Notes under the pieces: generated by a model | What the model was told of the DNA's origin: nothing | The model's input: the letters and a program-made list of their open reading frames with translations, nothing else | The model's database searches: none | Assembly (NCBI GenBank): GCA_937997345.1 | Contig: CALKTD010000030.1 | Location: 1-24,442 of the forward strand | Length of the DNA stretch: 24,442 bases | Direction of reading: 5' to 3' | DNA from: an uncultured Atopobium sp. | GTDB lineage: Bacteria > Actinomycetota > Coriobacteriia > Coriobacteriales > Atopobiaceae | Translations under genes and position numbers: made by a program | Shown here: piece by piece, positions 15,391-22,774 of the stretch | How positions within the stretch are numbered: position 1 is the first letter of the stretch | Layout: each line of letters starts with the position of its first letter

Positions 15391-15418
15391 ACTATAACAG
15401 ACTCAAGCGCTTCGTCAA
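15391..15418 (-). promoter_or_regulatory. Promoter of tRNA-Phe
   Basis: Read on the minus strand, TTGACG (15418-15413) and TATAGT (15396-15391) are separated by 16 bases. Initiation would fall near 15384, about 18 bases before the mature tRNA 5' end. It is close to the sigma-70 consensus, as expected for a stable RNA gene. Confidence 0.8.
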
Positions 15419-15427
15419 GCGGGCAAT

Positions 15428-15697
15428 TTATACAATCCAGAAATTTTTTCCGCCAGTGAGGTCAAATTCAACGGTCATACCCTTTATTGCAAAAAACGCC
15501 TCAACTTGCTCCTTTGTTTTCTTGAGTTCTTGACCGGCGATTTTCTCGCGCTCATCGGTTTTCTCGGCAGAGGGAAGTTCTATCCAAAGAGACTGTTTAC
15601 CACATGCGTCGCGCAGGTGAACTTTGCTTAAAAGGCCCTGCTGAGCAAGCCTTTCATTAAGATGAATGAGGTCAAAGAAGTTGACAACTTTTGGCAT
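15428..15697 (-). CDS. Small conserved-looking orphan protein
   Basis: This 89-residue protein begins at the ATG at 15697 (MPKVVNFFDLIHLNERL). The frame is open further up to a TTG at 15745 (105 residues) and an ATG at 15733, neither with a good SD. It is soluble, charged, and contains HLRDACGKQSLWIELP followed by a Lys/Glu-rich helix and a C-terminal strand ending in WIV. I have a vague memory of coriobacterial proteins named after an RDAC motif but cannot confirm the family. There is no functional clue from neighbours: tRNA-Phe lies downstream on the same strand and a lipoprotein gene is divergent. Confidence 0.7.
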   Translation of the reverse strand: MPKVVNFFDLIHLNERLAQQGLLSKVHLRDACGKQSLWIELPSAEKTDEREKIAGQELKKTKEQVEAFFAIKGMTVEFDLTGGKNFWIV

Positions 15698-15825
15698 GTT
15701 AACTCGTTTCTCTAAACGCTCGCTCTTAAGCATACACGTTTGCAAATTGGTACAATAGATGACTAGCTTGAACTAGGTCAGCGGTCGTTGCTGCCTCCAC
15801 TGAATAAACTATTCGAGGGGAAATT

Positions 15826-17649
15826 ATGGCCTTTACGAGAAAAGAATTCTTGTCCCTTTCTGCTTTAGGAGCTGCAGGTACCTTGGCTGCATGTACTCCT
15901 CAGGCAAGGACGTCTGAGGATACGAATCAGCCTGCATCTAACGTGGACCTTGAAGAGTTCAAGTCACTTAAACTGGACATGACCCAGTGGAGCTATGACG
16001 AGGATAATGACTGTTACTATCAGCTGGGCATTCAGTACTGCACTAAGCCTGCAAGTAAGTCGGTAAACACTCTCTCGGTCTTTGTACCTGGAAAGTATTT
16101 CTCGGGAACTAAGAAGGGCTCGACGTACGAGTGCGAAGTAAGCGAGAAGGCTGTTGTAGGCAGCTTCACCGCAAGTACCGCGCCAATTGTTATGCCTATT
16201 AACACAGCAACACTGTTCCCTCAGAGCGCTCCTACAAGTTACTCATACGAAGGCCTCGCACCGTACCTTGAGGCTGGCTTTGTGTACGTATACGCAGGTT
16301 TCCGTGGTAGAAGTGCCGGTTACGATTCAACTACAGGCTCGGACGAGCTTTACGCAGGCGGCTCTCCTTGGCCAGCAGTAGATTTCAAGGCTGCTATCAG
16401 GTATTTGCGCTACAACAATGAGCTACTCCCATGCAATACATCAAAGATTTTTGTGTTTGGCTTTGCAGCCGGCGGCGGCCTCAGTGCGGTGCTGGGAACC
16501 TCGGGAGACTCTCCGCTCTATACGCCATATCTTAAGGCTGTTGGTGCTGCTACACATAGCGAGAAGGGCGAGCAGCTGTCAGACTCTATTTATGGCAGCG
16601 CTTCATGGTGTCCTGCAACTTCATACGACCTTGCAGACGCAGCGTATGAGTGGTCAGCTGGTCAGTATGCAGATGCAACAGACTCCCGTGCTGAGGGTGT
16701 ATGGACCCAACCTCTCTCGCAAGATCTTGCTGGCGCATATGCTTCATTTGTCAACAACATGGATCTTCTCGACAGCAATGACAGTAAGGTCAGTCTTGAT
16801 GAGACTAACTCTGGCGTCTATACCGCTGGATCATATGCAGACCTTCTTATCAACGAGCTCAAGACCTCTGCGAATAACTTTGTTAGGGACAACGCATTCC
16901 CTTACACGTCCACGCCTCAGCGACTGGAAGAGCCTACGTTCCCAGGCGATCCAAACTTGGCAACGGTCCGTGGAACAGACAATGCAGCTCCTGCTACTCA
17001 GCAGGTTCAATCTACTATCTACGATACTGCTGAGCACTATTTTGGCTCTCTGAACTCAGAATCTATTTGGGTTGTATATAACCTTCGCCGCCAGAGCGTT
17101 GAGCTTGAGAACTTGAGGGGTTTCTCGCAAGCTTTAAGAGGTGCGTCGCTTCCTGTTGGAGCTTTTGATGCTCCTGATAGAAGCACCCGCGCTAACCAGC
17201 TTTTTGGTGTTGGCGAGCAAAGTACGCTTCATTTTGATGAGCAGACTGCCGACCTCATTAAGAAGAATCTTGATACGTACATGAAGCTTACCGATTGGAA
17301 GTCCAGCTACGCTAATGACTGGACCTCTGATCTGAATAAGGCTGATACGCTGGAGAATGACATTCCAACTCGTGTTGATATGTTCAATCCGCTGTACTTT
17401 ACCAGCGCATCTTACAAGGGCTATCAGACAGCATCGGTTGCTCCTTATTGGCGTATTAATGAGGGCGCTCAGAATACTGATACTTCAATCTGCACTTCGT
17501 TCAATCTGGGTCTGTCTTTAAAGCACTTCTCTGGCGTGAGCAGTGTTGATTACACGCTTGTTTGGGATAAGGGCCACGTTCTCGCCGAGAGAACAGGTAA
17601 TTCGACCGCCAATCTGGTGTCTTGGATTGTCTCGTGCGCGTCAGCTTAA
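15826..17649 (+). CDS. Tannase-like alpha/beta-hydrolase lipoprotein, probably inactive
   Basis: This 607-residue lipoprotein has GAGGGG before ATG. The signal peptide begins TRKEFLSLSALGAAG and ends in a lipobox TLAAC (Cys23); the Arg-Lys pair with FL resembles a Tat signal. The body matches bacterial subtype-B tannase/feruloyl esterase proteins: NTLSVFVPGKYF, APIVMPIN, AGFRGRSAGY, VDFKAAIRYLRYNN and the late YWRINEGAQNTDTS. The nucleophile elbow reads GFAAGGGLSA: the Ser expected at residue 214 is Ala. The acid position reads NTD where DRD is usual (Asn550); a late His (584) remains. It would sit on the outer face of the membrane and may bind, not hydrolyse, an ester. A cyclophilin gene follows 15 bases later. 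Confidence 0.82.
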   Translation: MAFTRKEFLSLSALGAAGTLAACTPQARTSEDTNQPASNVDLEEFKSLKLDMTQWSYDEDNDCYYQLGIQYCTKPASKSVNTLSVFVPGKYFSGTKKGSTYECEVSEKAVVGSFTASTAPIVMPINTATLFPQSAPTSYSYEGLAPYLEAGFVYVYAGFRGRSAGYDSTTGSDELYAGGSPWPAVDFKAAIRYLRYNNELLPCNTSKIFVFGFAAGGGLSAVLGTSGDSPLYTPYLKAVGAATHSEKGEQLSDSIYGSASWCPATSYDLADAAYEWSAGQYADATDSRAEGVWTQPLSQDLAGAYASFVNNMDLLDSNDSKVSLDETNSGVYTAGSYADLLINELKTSANNFVRDNAFPYTSTPQRLEEPTFPGDPNLATVRGTDNAAPATQQVQSTIYDTAEHYFGSLNSESIWVVYNLRRQSVELENLRGFSQALRGASLPVGAFDAPDRSTRANQLFGVGEQSTLHFDEQTADLIKKNLDTYMKLTDWKSSYANDWTSDLNKADTLENDIPTRVDMFNPLYFTSASYKGYQTASVAPYWRINEGAQNTDTSICTSFNLGLSLKHFSGVSSVDYTLVWDKGHVLAERTGNSTANLVSWIVSCASA

Positions 17650-17664
17650 AGGGGAGGTCATAGG

Positions 17665-18378
17665 GTGTTTCAAACAAAGAATCGCCGACTGTATGGTGCT
17701 ATAGTCATCGTTGTGCTTGCAGTAGGAGCAATATTCTTCTTTCTATTTAGAGGCGCTGATAAGTCTCAGTCTCAAACAAGCTCGCAATCGCAGCAATCCC
17801 AACAGACGCAACAAACGCAGTTTCAGAGCTCACAAAATAAGGGCTACATTGATTCCGTAGCAGCAGATGATCCGTATGCAAAGGGAATTCACCACGTTCG
17901 TATTGTGGTAAAGGATTACGGCACTATTGAGGCAACTCTTAACGCAAACGTTACGCCTATTACGGTCTCAAATTTTGCTCATCTTGCCGAGTCAGGCTTC
18001 TACAATGGTCTTACGTTCCACCGCATTATTGATGGCTTCATGATTCAGGGCGGAGATCCTAAGGGTAATGGCTCAGGTGGATCCGAGAACAAAATTAAGG
18101 GTGAGTTCACCAAAAATGGTGTCGAGAATAATATCTCACATACACGTGGAACCATTTCCATGGCACGTGCGCAAGATCCAAACTCTGCAAGCTCACAGTT
18201 CTTTATCATGCAGGCAGACAACTCAACTCTGAATGGAAATTACGCTGCATTTGGCACGGTAACAAGTGGAATGGACGTTGTCGATGCAATTTGTAAGGGC
18301 GTAACCCCAACCGATTCAAATGGAACCGTCCCTGCTTCAGAGCAGCCAGTCATTGAGTCCATTACAATGATTGATTAG
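17665..18378 (+). CDS. Membrane-anchored cyclophilin-type peptidyl-prolyl isomerase
   Basis: This 237-residue extracytoplasmic foldase isomerises prolyl bonds. The GTG start at 17665 has GGGGAGG 7 bases upstream. One membrane helix (about 10-27) is followed by a low-complexity Gln/Ser linker (about 32-58) and a cyclophilin domain (about 75-237). Active-site landmarks are present: TFHRIIDGFMIQGGDP, SMARAQDPNSASSQFFI and YAAFGTV. The Trp of eukaryotic enzymes is absent, as is usual in bacteria. The 15-base gap after the tannase-like lipoprotein gene suggests one operon, so it may help fold that lipoprotein or other exported proteins. Confidence 0.93.
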   Translation: MFQTKNRRLYGAIVIVVLAVGAIFFFLFRGADKSQSQTSSQSQQSQQTQQTQFQSSQNKGYIDSVAADDPYAKGIHHVRIVVKDYGTIEATLNANVTPITVSNFAHLAESGFYNGLTFHRIIDGFMIQGGDPKGNGSGGSENKIKGEFTKNGVENNISHTRGTISMARAQDPNSASSQFFIMQADNSTLNGNYAAFGTVTSGMDVVDAICKGVTPTDSNGTVPASEQPVIESITMID

Positions 18379-18405
18379 ATTCCTTATATAAAATATTGTT
18401 ATGTC

Positions 18406-18449
18406 AGCCAATAACCTGTAGCTTATAACAAAGTTGCAGGTCATTGGCT
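18406..18449 (+). terminator. Hairpin after the cyclophilin gene, possible terminator
   Basis: AGCCAAT plus ACCTG (18406-18418) pair with CAGGT plus ATTGGCT (18437-18449) across one A-C mismatch. The stem is long but is followed by TAAAACACAC with no T-run, so termination is uncertain. It abuts the promoter of the next gene. Confidence 0.45.
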
Positions 18450-18474
18450 TAAAACACACTTCTCATGGTATACT
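18444..18474 (+). promoter_or_regulatory. Promoter of the CarD-like gene
   Basis: TATACT (18469-18474) is preceded by TGG, an extended -10 arrangement. A TTGGCT -35 lies at 18444-18449 with a long 19-base spacer, which an extended -10 can tolerate. The start codon is 25 bases downstream. Confidence 0.6.
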
Positions 18475-18499
18475 ATTGTTATCCGAGAGGAGTGGTGCT

Positions 18500-19000
18500 A
18501 TGCGAGCTGTTGGCGAGTTTTGCGTTCACCCAGGTCAGGGCGTATGTCTGATTGAAGATGTAGTGTCGGAGCCTACTCCGGCCTACGTTTTGTCTCCCAT
18601 TGGACAAAAACACCCTGTTCAGATTGTATTTCCTCTTGATCAAGAGTTCAGACTTCGCGATCTTATGACGCGTGATGAGGCAACAAATCTTGTTGATACT
18701 TATCCTCAAATTGAACTCATTACGTCCCATATTCATAACGCGTCGCTCGAAGAATCTCACTTTAGGCATGCCATCAGAGAAGGTTCTTGTAAAGATTCCA
18801 TTAGTATTGCTAAGACATTTAGGGCTCGTATTGATAAGGCACGCTCACTTAATAAGAAGCCACCTGTTTCACATGAGAGGATATTTAAGATGGCCAGTAA
18901 TCGCGGACTTTACGAGCTTATTACGGCACTTAATTGCACCGTTGATGAGATTCAAAAGGTGTTTAGCTCACGCTATGGCGTAGAAATTGGAAAAGCTTAG
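18500..19000 (+). CDS. CarD/CdnL-like transcription regulator
   Basis: This 166-residue protein starts at ATG 18500, behind GAGAGGAG. An upstream in-frame codon at 18434 would add 22 residues that run through the promoter and is rejected. The N-terminal segment (AVGEFCVHPGQGVCLIEDVV to about residue 58) is the CarD/TRCF RNA-polymerase-interacting domain. The C-terminal helical part, ending with FKMASNRGLYELITALNC, is the expected DNA-contacting region. CarD proteins bind the polymerase beta subunit and stabilise open promoter complexes, notably at rRNA promoters in actinobacteria. An ACT-domain gene follows after 37 bases. Confidence 0.88.
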   Translation: MRAVGEFCVHPGQGVCLIEDVVSEPTPAYVLSPIGQKHPVQIVFPLDQEFRLRDLMTRDEATNLVDTYPQIELITSHIHNASLEESHFRHAIREGSCKDSISIAKTFRARIDKARSLNKKPPVSHERIFKMASNRGLYELITALNCTVDEIQKVFSSRYGVEIGKA

Positions 19001-19010
19001 AGTACAATTA

Positions 19011-19033
19011 TCCCATCCGTTCAAGAGATGGGA
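19011..19033 (+). promoter_or_regulatory. Hairpin overlapping the SD of the ACT-domain gene
   Basis: TCCCATC (19011-19017) pairs perfectly with GATGGGA (19027-19033), which contains the only plausible SD for ATG 19038. A TACAAT box at 19003-19008 just upstream could be a -10, but no matching -35 is seen. Confidence 0.4.
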
Positions 19034-19037
19034 AATT

Positions 19038-19325
19038 ATGGCTTCAGAAACATCTGCTAATCGCGCCGTTGTTACTGTTTTGGGTAGCGATGCCCCAGGA
19101 ATTGTTGCAGCAATTTCTACCACTTTGGCCGAGTCAAATGCCAACATCTTAGATATTGCACAGACCATTTTGTCTGGTATTTTTACCATGACCATGCTGA
19201 TTGAACTTCAGGATGCCGAGTCTTTCTTGAGCCTCAAGGAGCGTCTTGATGCTGTCTCAGAAGAGCTTGGTGTACAGGTTAACATGCAGCGTGAAGAGGT
19301 TTTCACGTTTATGTATCGTCCTTAA
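19038..19325 (+). CDS. ACT-domain protein (UPF0237-like)
   Basis: This is a single-domain ACT protein of 95 residues. ATG 19038 is chosen over an in-frame codon at 18987 that overlaps the CarD-like gene, because it gives the normal family length. NRAVVTVLGSDAPGIVAAIS begins the first strand and helix, and the rest keeps the ACT fold pattern up to FMYRP. UPF0237 members are small, probably regulatory, ligand-binding proteins, related to the ACT regulators GcvR and amino-acid sensors; the ligand is unknown. The HAD phosphatase gene begins 12 bases after its stop, so the two are probably translated from one message. Confidence 0.9.
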   Translation: MASETSANRAVVTVLGSDAPGIVAAISTTLAESNANILDIAQTILSGIFTMTMLIELQDAESFLSLKERLDAVSEELGVQVNMQREEVFTFMYRP

Positions 19326-19337
19326 AAGGGTAGTGTT

Positions 19338-20240
19338 TTGTTAGAGCTTTCAATAGAAGAACTCATTGCTCAGAAGCAGTCTTGGCTTAATCAAGATGTA
19401 TCAAATCTGAAAGTAGAAATTGTCTTCTCCGATATGGATGAGACATTTCTACATACCGATAAATCTCTTGATGATAACAACATGGCACTGCTGGACCGCC
19501 TGGCTGAGCTAGGTATTCCTTTTGTACCTTGTTCCGGACGTGCGTTTAACGTGCTGCCAAAAGAAGTTGTGAACCATCCTGCTTCTAAGTACGTGGTGTC
19601 CTGCGATGGCGCCATCATTAGAGACCTTTCTACCCAGACGGTACTGCACGAGTCTACTGTTACCAAGGAGCAGGCGCTTGAGTTGTATCAAAAGCTTAAA
19701 GACCTTCCTGTCACTTTTGATATTTTTGCAGACGGTGGTGTTTATCTGGAGCGCTCAAGGCACAATCTTATCTCTCAGTTGGGTATTCCCGCAGATCATG
19801 CAGCATTTATGCAACGCTCGCGTACTCCCTTTGACCAAAGTGTTGAGGAGTTTATTGAAGGCGTTACCACTGTTGAGCGTCTAGGTTCTTATTGGTCCGT
19901 TGCAGAAGGCGAGAAATACCAGGCACTTGTGGCAGACGCTGTTGCTTCAGTAAAGGGCTTAAGCGGTACGGCTTCCATGAGTATGGGAATGGAAATCTTG
20001 GCCGACGGCACTTCAAAGGGGGCTGCGCTTGAGTGGCTCTGTAACTACCTTGGCATCTCTACAGAAAACGCTGCAGCTTTTGGTGACTCGCTCAACGATG
20101 TTTCTATGCTATCTGCTGCAGGAATGGGTACGGCAGTTGCCAACGCTCGTCGTGAGGATTTTGAGGCAGCAACCTATATCACACTCACTAACGATGAAGC
20201 GGGTTTCTCGCGATTCCTTACGTGGGCACTGGGGGAGTAA
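19338..20240 (+). CDS. Cof-type HAD-superfamily (IIB) phosphatase
   Basis: This 300-residue hydrolase starts at TTG 19338 behind AAAGGG. HAD motif I is SDMDET (Asp32 nucleophile, Asp34), motif II is VPCSGR, motif III Lys sits in GTSKGAALEWL, and motif IV is FGDSLND (about 249-254). The central cap (about 115-220) is of the C2B type. Such enzymes dephosphorylate sugar phosphates, flavin or pyridoxal phosphates; the substrate cannot be told from sequence. About 25 residues precede the fold, slightly more than usual. A bidirectional terminator follows downstream. Confidence 0.9.
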   Translation: MLELSIEELIAQKQSWLNQDVSNLKVEIVFSDMDETFLHTDKSLDDNNMALLDRLAELGIPFVPCSGRAFNVLPKEVVNHPASKYVVSCDGAIIRDLSTQTVLHESTVTKEQALELYQKLKDLPVTFDIFADGGVYLERSRHNLISQLGIPADHAAFMQRSRTPFDQSVEEFIEGVTTVERLGSYWSVAEGEKYQALVADAVASVKGLSGTASMSMGMEILADGTSKGAALEWLCNYLGISTENAAAFGDSLNDVSMLSAAGMGTAVANARREDFEAATYITLTNDEAGFSRFLTWALGE

Positions 20241-20315
20241 GCACTTGGCGCTGGAAACGTAACGTTTCAGAGTTTTCGCTTTAAAGTTTTGCTTGAGACA
20301 TATTGTTTAAAGAAA

Positions 20316-20344
20316 AAGCCGGCAGATACAATCTGTCGGCTTTT
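20316..20344. terminator. Bidirectional terminator between HAD and kup genes
   Basis: AAGCCGGCAGAT (20316-20327) pairs with ATCTGTCGGCTT (20331-20342), 12 pairs with one G-U, on a 3-base loop. T-rich tails exist on both sides (TTTTGTTG on plus; TTTTTCTTT on minus), serving the converging HAD and kup transcripts. Confidence 0.88.
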
Positions 20345-20376
20345 GTTGTGAGAAGTAAAACTACTACGCGCTAGGC

Positions 20377-22659
20377 TTAGTGATTGATGTCTTGTTGCTC
20401 CTCAAAGACATCTTCATCAACCTCTTCTTCATCAAGTTTAAGAGGACGGAAGCTAGCGGTATCGCCACCAACGTAGTCTGCAACAGTAGCTGCGTTTTCA
20501 ACACGCTCCTTGTGCAGCGCTTCTGCAAAGATATCTTCGTCTTCCTCAATCTCTGCAATACGCTCTTTCATAGGAGCCTCGACAAGTGGTATAGAGCCTG
20601 TCTGAGCTGCCTCGTCAATCATGATACGAGTAAGCTTCTGCCCACGCTTAACCTTGGAGAACAAAGGAACGTACTCAAAGACAATGTTGGAGTTCTCAAG
20701 ACCATACCAGCGAGCAGGAGATCCGCAGATGCGACGAATAAAGTACTTGAGCTCAAGGCAACGAGCGTCAAAACCGTTGATGTCAGTCTCTGGAGCTAGT
20801 ACCTTACGCAGCAGACAGAATCTAAAGTCACCAATCTCGGAGTGCTCCTTGTAAATGGAATACTTGTGATTCTGAGGCGCAAGCTGATTGTTCTTAATCA
20901 GGTCGCCAACAATCTGATACAGATAAGTGTTAATTCGCTGGTTTACCCTGAAGCCAAGACGCAGTGTAATCTTAAACAGGAAGTCTGTACCAAAGTCATT
21001 GACAATGAACTCACGGGTGTTTGGATCATCTGTTAGTGAAATGTTGATGAAGTAATAAGCTTTTGCGCGTTTAGGACGTTTATCCAAGATGGAATAGAGG
21101 ATGTCTCGATCCAGCTTGTCAAAGGATGAATCGTTAGTAAGGAAGACCAGGTTATCGGCAAGAGTTGAATAATCTGCATCATGGCTCAAGCTGCGAAGCT
21201 GATCGATGTATTTATCAACGGGGAGATAAACGCTCTGTGTTCTCTCAACAGCAGTACCGCGACGCCATACAAACATGACAACAAAGATTGTGGTAGCCAT
21301 AAGAACGGTAAAGTAGCCACCGTGGAAGAACTTGGTAAGGCTGGAGAAGAAGAACATAGCCTCAATAGCACCAAAGAAGATGATGAATGGAACTGCGGCC
21401 CATATACGCTTTCTGATGACAGAGAGATAGGTGTAGAGCAGGATTGAAGTCATCAGCATGGTAACGGTAATAGCAAGACCGTATGCTGCTTCCATATGCT
21501 CGGAGCTCTGGAAGAGAAGAACAACGCCAATGCAGCCAACCCACATGATGTTGTTGACCAAAGGAATATAAATCTGACCCTTTGTTGTAGATGGGTAGTT
21601 GATCTTGATGTGGGGCATAAGGTCAAGCTTAATTGCCTCAGAGACAATGGAATAAGAGCCGGTGATCAGCGCCTGGGATGCAATAATTGCTGCCAGAGCA
21701 GAGAGGACAACGGCAAAAGGTCTTATCTGACCAGGAAGCATTTCAAAGAAGGGGTTAAGGTCTTTAATAGCGTTGAAACTCTCGTCAGTGTGGTTAGTAA
21801 TGAGCCAAGCACCCTGGCCAAGGTAGTTCAAGATGAGGCATGCCTTCACAAATGGCCAACTGGCATAAATATTGCCTTTTCCAACATGACCCATGTCAGA
21901 ATAAAGAGCTTCTGCACCAGTAGTGCAAAGGAAGACACTACCTAAAACCATGAGGCCAGCTGCATTGAGCTTGCCATCAAAGAGGAACAGAATGCCGCGA
22001 ACTGGGTTAAGCGCGCGAACAATGCTGATATCAGCTAGCATGTTCATAACACCCATGGCACCCAAGAACAAGAACCAAAGAGTCATGACAGGGCCAAAGG
22101 CCTTACCAATGGTAGAAGTACCTGCCTTCTGTAAGGCAAAGAGGGTGCAGAGGATGATAATGGTAATCATGACAACAATGTGCTGATTATCACCAATAAT
22201 GGCATGTGCAGCAGGAATGGTACGTAGACCCTCGATTGCAGTAGTGACGGTAACTGCTGGAGTTAAGATACCATCAGCGAGAAGGGCAGCACCACCAATC
22301 ATAGCTGGAATAATCAGCCATTTTGCGCTCTTTTTGACCAAACTGTAGAGAGCAAAGATACCACCCTCATTGTGGTTGTCCGCCTTCATTGCAACCATGA
22401 CGTATTTAACGGTTGTAATGAGCGTCAGCGTCCAAATAATAAGAGACAAAGCACCCAAAACAACATCGGTATCCATGGTCAAAAGACCACCATTACCAGC
22501 AATAATTGCCTTCATGGTGTACATTGGCGAGGTTCCGATATCACCGTAGACAATACCAAGGGTAACCAGCACCATGCCGGCACTTAGAGGAATGCCAGTA
22601 GATTTCTTGGTTTTGTTCTTAGAAAAAAGCGCATTAAATGCAGCTTTATTTGCAGTCAT
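20377..22659 (-). CDS. kup: Kup-type potassium uptake permease
   Basis: This is a KUP/HAK/KT-family K+:H+ symporter of 760 residues. The ATG at 22659 (minus strand) has GAGAGGA upstream. The signature GIVYGDIGTSPMYTMKAI lies near residue 33, and about 12 membrane segments extend to roughly residue 450, with NHNEGGIFALYSLV and TGAEALYSDMGHVGKGNI conserved. A long soluble C-terminal region follows. E. coli Kup has about 620 residues; the excess here is a very acidic C-terminal tail (last 90 or so residues, rich in Glu/Asp). The protein is expected to import K+ at low external concentration. No c-di-AMP riboswitch fits in the short upstream gap. Confidence 0.95.
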   Translation of the reverse strand: MTANKAAFNALFSKNKTKKSTGIPLSAGMVLVTLGIVYGDIGTSPMYTMKAIIAGNGGLLTMDTDVVLGALSLIIWTLTLITTVKYVMVAMKADNHNEGGIFALYSLVKKSAKWLIIPAMIGGAALLADGILTPAVTVTTAIEGLRTIPAAHAIIGDNQHIVVMITIIILCTLFALQKAGTSTIGKAFGPVMTLWFLFLGAMGVMNMLADISIVRALNPVRGILFLFDGKLNAAGLMVLGSVFLCTTGAEALYSDMGHVGKGNIYASWPFVKACLILNYLGQGAWLITNHTDESFNAIKDLNPFFEMLPGQIRPFAVVLSALAAIIASQALITGSYSIVSEAIKLDLMPHIKINYPSTTKGQIYIPLVNNIMWVGCIGVVLLFQSSEHMEAAYGLAITVTMLMTSILLYTYLSVIRKRIWAAVPFIIFFGAIEAMFFFSSLTKFFHGGYFTVLMATTIFVVMFVWRRGTAVERTQSVYLPVDKYIDQLRSLSHDADYSTLADNLVFLTNDSSFDKLDRDILYSILDKRPKRAKAYYFINISLTDDPNTREFIVNDFGTDFLFKITLRLGFRVNQRINTYLYQIVGDLIKNNQLAPQNHKYSIYKEHSEIGDFRFCLLRKVLAPETDINGFDARCLELKYFIRRICGSPARWYGLENSNIVFEYVPLFSKVKRGQKLTRIMIDEAAQTGSIPLVEAPMKERIAEIEEDEDIFAEALHKERVENAATVADYVGGDTASFRPLKLDEEEVDEDVFEEQQDINH

Positions 22660-22718
22660 CTATTAATCCTCTCAACAGATGATAAATACAATCCATCATC
22701 ATATGTTAGTCCATATAC

Positions 22719-22732
22719 CTAGTTATAACTAG
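22719..22732. promoter_or_regulatory. 14-base perfect palindrome upstream of kup
   Basis: CTAGTTATAACTAG is a perfect palindrome about 60 bases before the kup start, within the 115-base gap to the methyltransferase gene. It contains TATAAC, so it may overlap the kup promoter and serve as an operator. No convincing -35 partner was found. Confidence 0.4.
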
Positions 22733-22774
22733 ACGAATGTACAAACGTGTCCTTTTTGCTTGCAAGCGGAAAGA

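Noticed and set aside
17760..17840. Repeat array in the cyclophilin gene
   Set aside because: The CAG/CAA/TCT-rich stretch encodes a low-complexity Gln/Ser linker inside the reading frame, not an independent repeat.
18434..18499. Longer N-terminus for the CarD-like gene
   Set aside because: The extension covers the extended -10 promoter and has no ribosome site; the family begins at residue MRAVGEF.
18987..19037. Longer N-terminus for the ACT-domain gene
   Set aside because: It overlaps the CarD-like gene and exceeds the usual length of this single-domain family.
20380..22600. Several plus-strand open frames opposite kup
   Set aside because: They lack SD sites and recognisable domains and lie entirely antisense to a clear kup gene.
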